Assembly: GCF_958298935.1 (NCBI RefSeq)
Contig: NC_084932.1
Span: 3,389,501-3,453,500, forward strand
From: Phragmites australis
Taxonomy: Eukaryota; Streptophyta; Magnoliopsida; Poales; Poaceae
Reading direction: 5' to 3'
DNA: 64,000 nt
Position numbers and translations under genes: made by a program
Shown here: piece by piece, positions 43,616 to 55,652 of the stretch
Position numbering within the stretch: position 1 is the stretch's first letter
Layout of the letters: the number at the start of each line of letters is the position of its first letter
The notes under the pieces: model-generated
Database searches by the model: none
Told to the model about the DNA's origin: nothing
The model's input: the letters and a program-made list of their open reading frames with translations, nothing else

Positions 43616-46600
43616 TCCTAGTAAGATGTCCAGCTTGGTCGGGAGATAGTAAGTTCAAGTCCCGCCCATAACAGGATACATGGTTGCACTAGGGTGGCTT
43701 AGCATGACGGTGCAATAATTCAATACTTACACGGGCGGGGCAGGCATCTTCAGCTGGCAATGAATACAATGCAAGTAACTGAAGCCCCCAAGAGTAGCAT
43801 CCTCACCAGAGGACTACTCTACTTGCCCCCGCCAAAACAGTTTTCACCTATTTTACACACCACCCATCATATTCCACATGATATCAAAGATTCCACAATC
43901 ACCAAAGATTCATGGCATATGAGTTTAAATGTATTCAGTGAAGCGACATCTCCGAAGAGATGTATTCAAACCTAAGCATGCTAGATATCAAGACATCATG
44001 CGACATTAATATAGATAACGACAGGTAATCCTAGTGTGATATGTATTCAGGATAACGATGTTTAAGGCATGAAAATTATTTGATAGGATTTAACTACTGC
44101 AAGCAATTGAAATAGCACAATACATAGTACATGCGATGATAAATCAAGTTTTAAGTTGATCATTTATATTATTGAAAATATGGGTTAAAAATGATCAAGG
44201 AGATAAGACTTGCCTTGTCCAAAGTCTTATTCTAGCCTTTGGTTGAAGTCAGGGTTCTCTGGTTCCTCCACGAATTTCTTCGGTTCTGCAAACGCAATTA
44301 CGATTAACGATGGCCTATACTAGAGAAGAATCAATTAACACTAATTAGAATACCAAATGAGACCTAATGGATATCACACTATGATAGAAAGATAGATCTC
44401 AAATTTAGATGAATTTAGGTGAAAGAATTACCAGAATCAGAGTCAGAACAGAGAAATTATGACTCTCGGAAGATTTAATCTAAAATTAAATCAAGAAAAT
44501 ACTACAAGGAACTATTTATGGATGGGGCCCATAGGCAGGACCCACTAAACAATACTAGGGCCCACTGTACAATGCACTGGTGGGGCCCACTACACAATGC
44601 TCGGGTTGGGTTGGATTTGGGCCTAGATATGGGCTTGGGTTTGGGGATAGGCTTAGGCTTGGGCTGCACAGTGATGGCCCACTAGGGTTGGGTCGCTTGG
44701 CTTCATGGGATATTAGCAGCTGGGCTGGCCCATGGGGACATGGCCTTCGGCCACAGGGCTGGCCACCAGGACGGCCGCTAATGGGCCAAGCCATAGCCTG
44801 CTTGGTCGGGCCGTGCCAACGCGACCAGATTTTAGCGGCGCGCAGGTGCTCTTGAGCTCATCAGCGAAGCAGAACATTGACGGAGGGGGAAACATCAAGA
44901 AATCATAGTGGCGCGTCACCGGAGCGCTCGCCGATGTTGGGTTCCTGTCGGGGGTTCATGATGAGAAACCTAGGTCAGGCATCTACGTGTGGCGAGGAGT
45001 TCATTTTGGGGCTTATCGACGGTAGGCAACGACCGAAGCAACTTTAGACGATGGCCGAAGCGGGTCAATGCAGTGGCAGCAGAGCTTGGTTACCAACTCG
45101 GTTGGGTTCTCACACCAAGGTTCCTCTGTTTTGAGAAAGCCCAATTACCAACCAAAGAGAAGGTCGGTCCCATACTCAAACCAAATCAGAAGGGTGGTAC
45201 TCACTCGGATGGAAGAATCCCAGGTCGGTCCCATACTGTAAGCACCTCCCCGTTACGCGTGCACTTTGGACACCTGCACACCTACAGCTATGGCTTCCAG
45301 GTGCTCCCATGGCATGAAGGCTATCTCAATAGAGGGCAAGGAGAGCATCGGTTGTGACCACAACACGGCAGTAGGGGAAATCCCATGGCCAACCTCGTCT
45401 CGCGAAGGCGGGTCACAAGGACAAAAACATGCTACCTAGGGAAGGAGTAGGAGGGCTAGGGAAGCTCACCGAGCCCAGAGGCAGCAAAGGGAAGGACGGC
45501 AGCTGGCGGTGAGAAGTTTCGGTGGCAGCGGTGTCTGCTCGGCCACAAGCTCATGTGCTCCCTCCTGGCTTCTAGATGAGGAATGGCGACACAAGGATGG
45601 GCGGCAATCTCCACTTGCTCCTCAACTGCTCACAGGGAAGTGGTGGCAGTGGCATTGCAGCGGCAATAGTGAATTGGGCGATGGCGGTGGGGCAGATGGG
45701 GGAGAAAGGAGAAAAGGGGCTGATGTTCCCATTTTATAAACGGAGAGGGAGCGGGAGGTGGCAGTGGTGAGGTGGCGTGGCGCGGGAAGGGGGGAGAGAG
45801 GGAGAAACATAGTTTGTGTAATAGGGGAAAAATCTGTGGTAACCTTGCCTGCCCCTGTGGGGCTATTTTATAAAGAGAAGGGGCAAAGGAAATTACCAGC
45901 CTACCCTTAAGATATTATGTTACAATAATGTGCATACGATGGTATTTTGGGTCTTTCACCCCTTTAAATGCGAGGTGGTAGCTAGGATACTATAATCACA
46001 ATAATGATGTTGGCGTACATCATCTAAATATCTCATGGCTAGGATGTTCCAACAGCACCCCCTCATCCGCCAGTTCCGAGGTCCCGAGGGGCGAACGTGT
46101 CTCGGTGGCGGTGCCTACCGGAATTTTTGCTGTAGAGGTAGCGTTGTGTAGGCCATCCACACGTGCGGCCACCAAAGTTACGGCTCTGCCATGCTTTTTG
46201 GGTGCACGCACGCTGAGAGCTTAGAGAGCTAGAGAGGGAGAGAGAGGGTGCCGAAGTCGTCGCGGTATTGAACGTGTTGGCAACGGTGGTGACTAGCAAC
46301 AGCGCCATGGTGTGCGCTAGAGGAGGGAGAAGACGCTGGCTCACATGTCCCACATGGCAGTGAGGGTGGGTGCGAGCGGCTGGGCGCGCGACTGCGGCTG
46401 GCATGCACGGCGCTAGGCTAGGGGTGCGTTTGTGGCCCAGGCACGAGGAGGAGTGGAGAGGGGGCGAACGCCGGGCTGGCTGGGCCGAGGAGGTTGTCTA
46501 CGCAGAGAGAAAGGAAGAGAGGGTGTCTTGAGAAGAATTAAAAGAGTTTGAAATTGATTGGGGTAAATTCAAATAGATTTATTTAAATTTGGGTTTTGAT

Positions 46601-46995
46601 TTGGATTTAGCATTAATTCAAATAAGAGTATTTGAATTAGGATTTGGATTTGAAGCTCTAAATTTGGGAGAAGATTTGAATTAATTTGGATTTCAACTGA
46701 AATGAATCTAAGAAATAGATTTGAATTTTAGAGACATTCAAATTCAAATCTCCATTCAAAGAACCATAAAAACAATAAAACAATATGCATATGATTAATT
46801 TATTGCAAGGATTAATTTAGAAATTAATTTGATGCTCTTTGGAATACTTAGGCAAAATAATATATTTGAATATATACATACAAGTATATATATATATATT
46901 CAAATATATATATCCTTTATTTTATGTTGGTTTATAATTTTTTTTAAGGAGCAAATTTTGCTAAAAATCTAGATGCTAAAACTTGGGATGTTACA
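43616..46995 (-). mobile_element. Long LTR-like repeat, copy 1 (partner 50447-54853)
   Basis: On the minus strand it starts TGTAACATCCCAAGTTTTAG at 46995, a typical grass gypsy LTR start. It is AT-rich, then GC-rich (44550-46500), then AT-rich again. Similarity with the second copy is clear at 43616-44300, 44380-44600 and 46540-46990. No coding domain is recognisable; the long frames in the GC-rich part are on both strands. Whether it is a very long LTR or a defective element is undecided. Confidence 0.6.
45800..46054 (-). mobile_element. LTR fragment nested in the long repeat
   Basis: Reverse complement of 38435-38733, starting TGTTGGAACATCC after a purine tract GAGGGGGTGC. The TATA-like TTTATAAAATAGCCCC is at about 45866-45881. 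The partner copy at 50-55 kb lacks it, so it was inserted into this copy. It is truncated at about 45800. Confidence 0.6.
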
Positions 46996-47280
46996 AAGAG
47001 GAAGAATATAATGTGATGGATAATATGTATTGTGCATTGTAGGTATTTATATAGAGTACATGTTGTCTTTGATCACAATGTACTTCTAAAAGTAATACCG
47101 AATCGTATGGGAGATTATAATAAGCCCTAAGAAAATCTATCCTACGTATAGTAACAACCAAATATACTCTAACACAGCCGAATTTTGATGTGTTTCTGCA
47201 TGTCCCATCACGACATTTTTGTGCCATCGTCATGCCTGGTCATTAAATTAAAGTGTGGGCATATTTCACTAGCATATCAA
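46996..47280. other. Sequence upstream of the cysteine-rich gene
   Basis: AT-rich, nothing recognised. Confidence 0.35.
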
Positions 47281-47575
47281 AATCAATTAGAACTACCCCA
47301 CGACTAATCAATTTGACTTTGTTTAATTCTACTGACATACATAGATTGAATGAGAAGCAAGGATTCCATGAAATTAGAAGTGGATATCTTTCATATAAAT
47401 TGACATTTAAAACCTATACTCCGCGCAACTAATCAATTAGAACTACTCCACAACTAATCAATTTGAATTTGTTTAATTCTGCTGACACACATAGATTAAA
47501 TGAGGAGCAAGGATTCCATGAAATTAGAAGTGGATATCTTCCATATAAATTGGCATTTAAAACCTATACAAAACT
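47281..47575 (+). repeat. 150-bp tandem duplication upstream of the ECA1-like gene
   Basis: Two copies (47281-47430 and 47431-47575) starting AATCAATTAGAACTAC and containing AAGCAAGGATTCCATGAAAT. They differ at about a dozen positions. They end about 170 bases before the start codon, so they are part of the probable promoter. Confidence 0.85.
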
Positions 47576-47703
47576 ATTTTTCGTAAATGATAACATGTCG
47601 CGTGCCCCATGAGTAGAAGTATCTATCTTCCGCTATATCGGACTGAAAGATTCTAAGCATCCCAAGCATTAAATCCTGGTGTACCTGTGGGTGCTTTCCG
47701 TCC

Positions 47704-47710
47704 TATATAA
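47704..47710 (+). promoter_or_regulatory. TATA box of the ECA1-like gene
   Basis: TATATAA lies 38 bases before the ATG at 47748. That leaves a very short leader of about 10 bases if transcription starts at the usual distance. Confidence 0.6.
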
Positions 47711-47747
47711 GGGAACGTATGTGTTGGAGTTCTGCATTAGCAGCAAG

Positions 47748-48189
47748 ATGTTTTCTGGGAAATTGGCAATTGCCATCTTGCTAGTGTGTTCAATAACTTG
47801 CTCCCACCTAGAGACTGCTAAAGGGGTGACAATATGTAGCGAGACACAGAAGGAAAAAATCCTGGATGGGTGTCGACCTTTCACCAAGCATGGATCTTCC
47901 ATGCATGTTGTACTCCGACGAAGTCCCTGTTGTGAGGCGGTGAGAAAGGTGACGAACAGGGACATGCACTGCGTCGTCTTGCTACTTACACCTGAAGAGA
48001 AGAGGGAACACAGTGCAGAAAAGATCATGGCCCTAGAAACGATCTGCAAACCTCCTTCTCCTTCTCCTCCTAATCAGAATCAGGTAAAATTCATTGATTG
48101 CTGATCTATTTCATACTACACAATACGTAAGTGCTGACAAGCAAAATAAAAGATTAATCTTGTTTATTTCCTGCCAGATCGTGGTGTAA
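47748..48189 (+). CDS. Secreted cysteine-rich protein, ECA1/prolamin-like, two exons
   Basis: Exon 1 is 47748-48083. The intron 48084-48177 has GT and AG ends (CAG|GTAAAA, TGCCAG|ATC). Exon 2 is 48178-48189 and encodes only IVV and the stop. Total 115 residues. Residues 1-22 form a signal peptide (KLAIAILLVCSITC). The mature part has Cys spacing C-x11-C-x18-CC-x11-C-x25-C, with SPCCEAVRKV and DMHCVVLLLTPEE. This resembles the Prolamin_like domain (ECA1/EC1-type gametogenesis-related proteins), whose members are secreted in the egg cell, embryo sac or seed and include gamete-attachment factors. I picked this ATG because it follows the TATA box closely and opens the signal peptide. The tail is proline/serine-rich (PPSPSPP). 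A lipid-transfer-like protein is the alternative. Function is inferred from the cysteine pattern only. Confidence 0.7.
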
Positions 48190-48560
48190 AGGGACTGCTG
48201 TCATCGCTAATGGAGTGCATGGCCGTAATAAGGAGTTTGGAGGAAGATACATATGCTAGTTAATAAAATCGATCAAAGCGTGATCCTTGTGATATGTACA
48301 GTTTCTTTCATATTAAAGAAAAAGTGTTTGATCATGGTTTCACATCATCTTTTTACTAATATTTCGTGGCCAATTTTGGCTTGCTTGTACATGCTCAGTG
48401 CAGAGGCGGGAATCTTGTTTCAATATGGAATAAATCTTTCTTTATGTAAACAATTCGAGACCAATTTACTAAAAACAAAAATAGAGGAACGGAGAAAACA
48501 AGGTGAATAGCAACACTTTTTACTGAGCACGCTGTTTTACCGCAAAGAGCGCTGAGGAGT
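48190..48560 (+). other. 3' flank of the ECA1-like gene
   Basis: AT-rich, with no recognised gene. AATAAA-like signals (TTAATAAAATC at about 48261, GGAATAAATC at 48427) could serve polyadenylation. Confidence 0.4.
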
Positions 48561-48719
48561 CGCAAGATGCTGTCTGATGGGAACAGGAGGGCACAATGGA
48601 ACCAGTTATCAGCAGCTTAAAACGCCATTTTTGCCGCAGCGAGAAGACAAGCGACGGCGGCAGGGTGCGGCGAAGAGCTAGCTATCACCGACAGTGGCAG
48701 AGAAGGACCTGGGCTTTTG
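48561..48719 (+). repeat. Copy of a dispersed repeat shared with 55350-55510
   Basis: Contains GATGGGAACAGGAGG, CAGCAGCTTAAAACGCCATT and GCGAAGAGCTAGCT. It matches 55361-55500 up to the start of the copia LTR, where the similarity stops. Confidence 0.65.
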
Positions 48720-48959
48720 TGTTGGACCTGCATTGTTGCTTCGTTCTATGTTTTAGTGTAGAATACTTAGTCATACTAACATTGCAAGTTAGTTAGCTGA
48801 ATCCCTAGTCTTCAGGCACGTTTCTCATCCACTCCTCTGAATGTCGCTAGTCTATAGGGATTAGTTGTTGCACTTAACGTGCACTTGTACTTACTATAAA
48901 TACACTTGAGATCATCAATATAAATCGTGTTGGATCAATTCTTCTTGCAAATGATTACA
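48720..48959 (+). mobile_element. 5' LTR of a Ty1/copia element
   Basis: Starts TGTTGGACC, ends GATTACA, 240 bp. It has a TATA-like ACTATAAATACAC at about 48894 and is followed directly by the primer-binding site. The left end is set by loss of similarity to the 55 kb repeat copy. Confidence 0.78.
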
Positions 48960-48972
48960 TGGTATCAGCGGC
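48960..48972 (+). other. Primer-binding site (initiator-Met tRNA type)
   Basis: TGGTATCAGCGGC, one change from the common plant copia TGGTATCAGAGC core, abutting the LTR end. Confidence 0.8.
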
Positions 48973-49052
48973 TCTTCTTCCGTGAAGCCTGTGTTTCCTC
49001 CACTCTCTTCTGCTGCCACACACTTCTGTTTGCTTCTTCCTTTGCGATCACC

Positions 49053-49905
49053 ATGACTCAACCCGACATATCTCTTCCTGCTCATTCCTCCACCACCGGC
49101 ACCCTCAACTTCAGCACGGCGGGCGCGCACAGCTCCGGCACTATGGGTGAACTCCACTCCGCAACAGCAGGCGAGCTCAACTCTAACACAGTGGGCGCCA
49201 TCCACTTGGGCATACACGGTTCCACCCACTCCAATGAAGATGGCCATGCACTACCCGTCCTCGTCAACGAGCCCGTCTTAGCTGCCCTCATCATGCACAC
49301 CCGCATCAAGGAGAATGTGTCGATCGTCCTCGACCTCCAACAGAACAACTATGGCACCTGGCGCACCCTGTTCAAGGTCTTCTTCAGCAACAAGGGCATC
49401 AACGACCACATCGACCCCGACGCTACGCCACGCCACGATGACCCCGACTGGGTCAAGATCGATTACCATATCATTTCTTGGCTATACACCACCGTCACGC
49501 CCGAGATCCTCGGGATCATTGTTGATTGTCATCACCGTGACACCGCCTACCAGGTATGGACCAAGATCGAAGGCATCTTCCACACCAATCTTATGACACA
49601 AGTTGTGTACCTCAAGGAGAAGTTCCACAGACTTTATCAAGGTGACATGGTGGTGAACGACGACTGTGCACGCCTAAAGTTCCTTGCTAATTCACTGCAC
49701 GATGCCGGTGTTGACATCACCGACCAATCTATGCTCTTCAACATGTTGTGTGGCCCCTCTCCAAGGCTCAGCCATGCCATCCCCGTTCTGATGATGCCGA
49801 ACCCGCTACCCACGTTCATGCGTGCCCGTGCCTACCTCCTCCTTGAAGAAAACCGTCTCGCCCAAATAGCCAAGAGCCAGGCTACAACTGCAGTTTATGC
49901 AGGTA
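49053..49905 (+). pseudogene. Copia gag (UBN2-type), truncated
   Basis: The open frame from MTQPDISLPAHSSTT has a Thr/Ser/Gly-rich start and then the gag core: LDLQQNNYGTWRTLFKVFF, VWTKIEGIFHTN and LKEKFHRLYQGDM, running to LLLEENRLAQIAKSQATTA. The match to gag stops near 49905. No zinc knuckle, protease, integrase or polymerase follows. In the open frame 19 codons to 50012 come from the next repeat. In live copia elements this protein forms the particle shell. Confidence 0.85.
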
Positions 49906-51561
49906 TCCAATATATATTATCTACTGATAGCTTTGAAAATAGTTTAAACAAAGCAACATGGTATATCTGTGGGGTTTTTTGGTCCTATGAAGGGCTATAC
50001 CTCACTCTGTAGTTTCTATCATTATGTATGGTGTACCTCTAGTACCACACAGCTCATGACGGATTGAGCCAGCAACCTCATCACACGAACATCTAGTCTA
50101 CACACTCACTCATCAAAGATACACATGCACCCCAAGTCTAACCAAGTGAGATCAATGCTTTACAAGTCCCTGATCGTGGACATAGCTATTTGAATAGATT
50201 TGCACTCCGTAGAGGTTGTACACTGTACCCGCATGATATGCTCAGCCTCTAACCGTTGCAAGTGGAGGAGTAAATCATAACGAGATACTTCAATCACCTT
50301 CCCTTACTGGACTCTACTATGAGACATACCAAGTACCAGAGGCCTCATACCTGATGCCAGACTCATATGCTTTTGTAATGTGCCCGGTCTGCAACACCCA
50401 AGTAATAGACCAGATAGCCACTTGGATTCTCGTTGTTCACCCAGCCCTCCTAGTAGGATTCCCAGCTTGGTCGGGAGAAAGAATAGTCAAGTTCTACCCA
50501 TACATGATGCATGGTTACACTAGGGTGGCTTAGAATAATGGCGCAATGATTCGGTACTTATACGGCCAAGTCAAGCATCTTCAACATTGGAAATGAGTAC
50601 CACAGGGTATCTCAAGCCCCCAAGAGCATCCTCACCAGAGGACTACTCTACCTGCCCTGCCAAAACAGTTTTCACTCACTTTTACACACCACTCGCCATA
50701 TCTCACATGACATCAAGGATTCCACAACCATCAAAGATTCATGGCATATGAGTTGAATTGATATTCAATGAAGCGTCATCTCCGAATAGATGTATTCCAT
50801 AAGCGACATCTCCGAAGAGATGTATTCAATCCTAGGCATGCTAGATATCGAGACTTCATTTGATATTAATATAGATAACGATATGTAAATTCTAAGGTGA
50901 TGTATATTTTGGATAATGAAATTTAAGGCATGATAATTGTTTGGTAGGATTTACTACTGCAAGTAGTTGAAATAGTGCAATACATAGCACATACGATAAT
51001 AAGTCAAGTTTTAAGATGATCAATAAGATTATTGAAAACATGGGTTGAACATGATCAAGGAGTTAGGACTTCCCTTGACGAAGGTTAAACCTTGATTGGT
51101 CATGTCGATCGAGTCTCTTGGGTTCTTCATCATCAGATTCCGCCTTTAGTTCCTTCTCCGTGTCCTTACTTAGATTCTTGGCTTTGAGCCTATGTAGATT
51201 AACGATGAAAAACACACAATGACTAAGCAAGGAAACACCAAAACAAAACCAAAAGAATACAAAGCGAAAGAACGATCGAGGAAAACGATGAAAGCTAACC
51301 TAGCAGGAAGACGATCGGCAACTCTTAGCTAAGCAAAGGTGACATATGAAGTCTAGCAGGGTTATCTAGTGAAGCTAGGTCAAGTTGTTAACTAGCTGTT
51401 GTATCAACTTTTAAGAGGAAACCTAATCAAGTCGTGATCAACTAGGTGAGTGTTTATTAGCTTAACTGGCAGAAAGCGTCAGTTAGGGTTTCTACGTGTA
51501 GGTGAGTGCACGTGTATAGACATAAATGTACGTGTGATACTTACATCTATATGTATGTGAG

Positions 51562-51595
<34 letters not shown>

Positions 51596-53925
51596 CGTAA
51601 GTATAACTCTAGGTGGCTATATGTGCTTAAGTATCGATTAATTATCCTAAGCTATAGCACTAAACTAAAGTTATCTAGTAAATTATTCCTAACTACCTAG
51701 TATTACTTAATTGCCACTCTAATTAAGAAATAATTAATTCACTAGGTTAAATTACTGTATTAATCTAAGAATTGATTATTTAAAAGGATAATTAATTAAT
51801 TAATTAATTACTAACGTTAAATCATTCTATTATATTCTAATAACTGATATTTATTTATCTAGCAGCTACACTGGTTAACTTATTACATTAATTAAACTAA
51901 GATTAGATATATAGACTATAGCATGAAATAACAATCTATTTCAAAACATTAAATAAAAAGCAAACCTTTAGTTTATTCTGAAAACTATTCTATTTAACAA
52001 AGGGTTAAACCTACACTTGAACTAGGTTACCATATGTGACTAAACTACGATTATAACCTAAACATGGTTATCGAATTAACTAACTCAACTTTATCTTCTA
52101 AAAGACAAAAATCTAATTCTTGGTTAAATGCTGCAACACGAAATAAAAACCTAATGAGAAAGTAAAAGGCACTCCAAAAACCACATGATTTGGTAGGGAG
52201 ATAGATTATTATTTTAGGGGAATATCTACAAAAGAATCACCGAAATTGGAGTTAAAATGGAGGAGATATGGTTCTCAAAAGATTTGTTGAAAGGATTACT
52301 TGTGGAGAGAGGAAGGAGTAGAATATTCCTTTAGATCTTTGGAAAACAAATATTCCTTTAGATCTTTAGAAAAGATGATTCCTGATTCTGGAAATTGGAA
52401 GAAGATTATCTGGATGATGACAGGATCGGCGAACAAGTCTCGACGGCTAGGTCATCAGAACGATTGATTGATAGACGGGTCCCACAATTTTGTGGACTAA
52501 CTAACCAGTCAAGGTTATGGGGCTAGGTTACCTAACGGCTAAGATGGTGTTGGGCTCAGCTTGGATTCAAGGGTCGAATATGCCAAAATCGGTATCGAGT
52601 TCCAGTTAATGAACCTTGGCTACAGGTTGGTCTGCTGAAAGCTGAGCGGGCTAGGTAGCGTGTGAACAAGGCCAACAGCAAACTAGGGCTGGTTGGATGC
52701 CATAATGAATGATGAGAGATCGTTCAGTAAAGGCGAGGCGCGAATACGAGTGTTTGTGTGGGGGTAAGCGTGGCTATGATAGTGTTCAGCTTGTAGAGAG
52801 AAAGGCCTTGAACGAACAGAGGTGACTATGAGGAAGCCATGGCCGAATGGTTAGCCAAAAGGGTTCTTAATATTAGTAAACAAGTTAGGAAGATAGATCT
52901 CAAATTTTGATGAACTTAGGCAAAAGAATCGCCAAAATTAGAGTCAAAACAGAGTAGTTATGACTCAGAAGATTTCATCTAAAATTAAATTGAGAAATTA
53001 TAAAATGGAACTATTCATAGGTGGGCCCCATAGGTGGGACCCACTAAACAGTGATGTGGGGCCCATGATACAGTGCCCTATGGGGCCTGCTACATAGTGC
53101 TAGGCTGGGTTATGTTGGATTGGATTGGGCCTGAGTGCACATTAGGTAGAACAACCTGTGGTAGGTTGGCTTGGGATGCTAGCGCGTTGGGCTATCTTAG
53201 CGGCTAGCGTGTTGGGTTGGCCGGCTGCTGGCTCAAAGAGGAGGAGGGTGCATAGGTGGGGGCTTCACAACAGTGCTATGCCAGAGTCTCGTCAGGATGG
53301 GGACAGAGGCGGCAAGCTACCAAAGGAAACTGCGATCGGGCGATAAGGAGTTACGAGCAACCCGTTTTTCCAGTCAACGATGGCAAACGGCCATCGGAGT
53401 AGGCCCAGGCAGCGGCCAAAGTCAATTAGGTGGCAGTAGCTCAGTCGTCAACAGAGAAGAGGAAGGAGAGGGAGATTTGGCTGGCTAAGGGTGGCTACAG
53501 GTTTAGTGCGACATGAGGAGTTCAGCCAGGGGGTTCAAGAGCCTAGGGTCTAGCCGTTGGTGTGCGGCCGAGGCACGGTGGTGCTCGGTCACTACAAAAA
53601 GGTGCACCGGTGTTGGGCCGAAAGAAAAGCAATGCGCGCAAAAGGAGGAGGGCGAGGGGAATCTCACCGTGGGGTTGGTTGATGCGAAGAGACAGTGGTG
53701 GGGTGGCTCGACGGTGAGGGTGGATTGGGTGGTGGCCAGAGACAAAGATGAAGAAGGCACGAGCTCCAATTTGGCAGGGTAATGTGCCAAATTGGTCGGG
53801 GAATCCATGTGTGACACCTCTCTTCTCTCCACATAGCTCAGGCTCGGCCGATTTGTGCTTGGGCTCATCAGATTTTGTGGTAGCGGCAGAAAAATTGGAA
53901 GAACGGGCAGCTGGCTCCCCGTCTT

Positions 53926-53965
<40 letters not shown>

Positions 53966-54853
53966 GATGAGGCGGTGCTGCACTTGCAGCGTTGCACTGT
54001 CCTTGGTGAGTAGCACGGCGATCAGTGCTCACCTTAATTCGCACAGCGCGTGGCTATGCGGCTGCCATCCAGCCGCGTGGGGCGGACGCCGAAGTCGCAG
54101 TGCCAGGAGCTAGCTCGGGCGATGTGCTAGTGGGAGGAGAAAGAGGAAGACGGGAGGGGGTGAGGGGCAAAAAGTTGTTGGCACCTTAATGGCAGGGATT
54201 GGCAGCGCGACTTATGGATCGCACGGTGATGAGCTGGAGGAGGGAGACGACGGTCGAGCGACTGAGTTGTGCTCGCGTGCGCGAAGGGGTGTTCCATGTC
54301 TTGCCAGCTGGGCCGCGTGGCCAGGCTGCGCAGTGAGGGAAAAAGAGAGGGACGGTCCAATGGAAATAAAATGATTTGGTTTTTGATTGGGGGTAAATTC
54401 AAATGGAATATTTGAATTTGGGGTTTTGATTTGGATTTGGGTTTGGTATAAATTCAAATAAGAGTATTTGAATTAGGGGTTTAGGTTTGAAGCTCTGACT
54501 TTGAGAGAGGATTTGAACTCAAAAGACTTGAATTCAATTTGGATTTTAGCTGAATTGAATCTAAGATATATTTGAATTTTAGAGATATTAAAATTCAAAT
54601 CTCCACTCAAAGAACCATAAAAACAATTAAACCAAAATTCATATGATCAATTTATTGCAATGATTAATGTAGAAATTAATTTGGTGCTTTTTGGAGTACT
54701 TAGCCAAAATAATATATTTGAATATATGCATACATGTGTGTGTATTCAAATATATATTTCTTTGATTTTATGTTGGTTTAATTAATTGATTTGAAAAAAA
54801 GAAGTGAATTTTGCTATATTCTAAAATGCTAAAACTCGGGATGTTATATCCAG
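49906..54853 (-). mobile_element. Long LTR-like repeat, copy 2 (partner 43616-46995)
   Basis: The minus-strand start at 54853 is TATAACATCCCGAGTTTTAG (TGTAACATCCC in copy 1). Shared parts are 50447-51100, 52890-53100 and 54370-54850. Two AT-rich stretches (51200-52900) and a GA microsatellite (53930-53962) differ from copy 1. 50763-50825 holds a short GCGACATCTCCGAAGAGATG duplication. No coding domain. The left boundary is uncertain: 49906-50446 lacks a partner in copy 1 but resembles gypsy LTR sequence. Confidence 0.6.
53930..53962. repeat. (GA)n microsatellite
   Basis: Uninterrupted GA repeat of about 33 bases. Confidence 0.95.
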
Positions 54854-55204
54854 GTTAAATCTTTTACTTGAATTAACGACGAAAGCGTAAGTGTGGTGCT
54901 ATGTATACAACGCCCTACTAGTGGCATGAGTTTTTTTATCTGAATTATTGCTCCTAGACCGATATCAGTAATTTCTATTCCAAACAGTTATGTTTTTGAT
55001 ATTCTTCCCACAGTTCCAATTCTGTTTTCATTGCTAGTCTTATCTTATTCAAGTAAAGTATGTGGTTTAGGAAATGATATGACCAATTTCTGATGTTTTC
55101 ACCCCTAATACGAACACTAGAGACGTCTAGTCCCAAAGCCTTCCACTTTTTATTAGCAATACAACAGATAGTTATGTGATCCGGAGAGTAAATACATATA
55201 ATCG
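54854..55204 (-). other. Unassigned sequence with a 79-codon minus-strand frame
   Basis: An open frame at 54975-55214 (minus) contains ANKKWKALGLDVSSVRIRG. I recognise no family. It is short and surrounded by repeats, so I do not call it a gene. Confidence 0.3.
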
Positions 55205-55640
55205 CAATATGCACCTACCAAAATTTCCACCATCGTTTGCATGCCCTCTATATAACGCTTCTTTTTCACTATGGCACACCAGACCCAACACTAGCAAACC
55301 AACCCAAGGCGAGGTGAAAATGGGAGAAAATGGATAGAGTTGGAAGTTGCTGATGTTGCCTGATGGGAATAGGAGGCACAAGGAAAGCAGCTATCTGCAG
55401 CTTAAAACGCCATTTTTGCTCGCGAGATGGGGCAAGTGACGGTGGCCGGGCCGCGGCAAAGAGCTAGCTGTCCCCGATGGTGGCACTGAAGCGTTTGTGT
55501 TCTTGTCAGATCCGCACCGCTGCTTCTTTCCATCGTTACGGCCTCCGGCACAGCTGCTCTGCCATCTTCGCCGGAGAGCACGTTGCCATGGATTAGATTG
55601 GTGGGGCTGAATGCCATGCACCCGGGACAAAGCACCAAAT
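55205..55640 (+). repeat. Most complete copy of the GGGAATAGGAGGCA dispersed repeat
   Basis: Starts GCACCTACCAAAATTTCC, has a TATA-like CCCTCTATATAACGC (about 55245), then ACACCAGACCCAACACTAGC, GATGGGAATAGGAGGCACAA (55363) and CAGCTTAAAACGCCATTTTT. The distal part matches 48561-48719. The layout looks like a promoter and first exon of a decayed gene, but the gene is not identified. Confidence 0.5.
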
Positions 55641-55652
55641 GGGGACAGCTTA

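Noticed and set aside
44555..46404. Proline-, glycine- and alanine-rich frames in the long LTR-like repeat
   Set aside because: Not conserved in the partner copy at 52.9-54.4 kb, and low-complexity.
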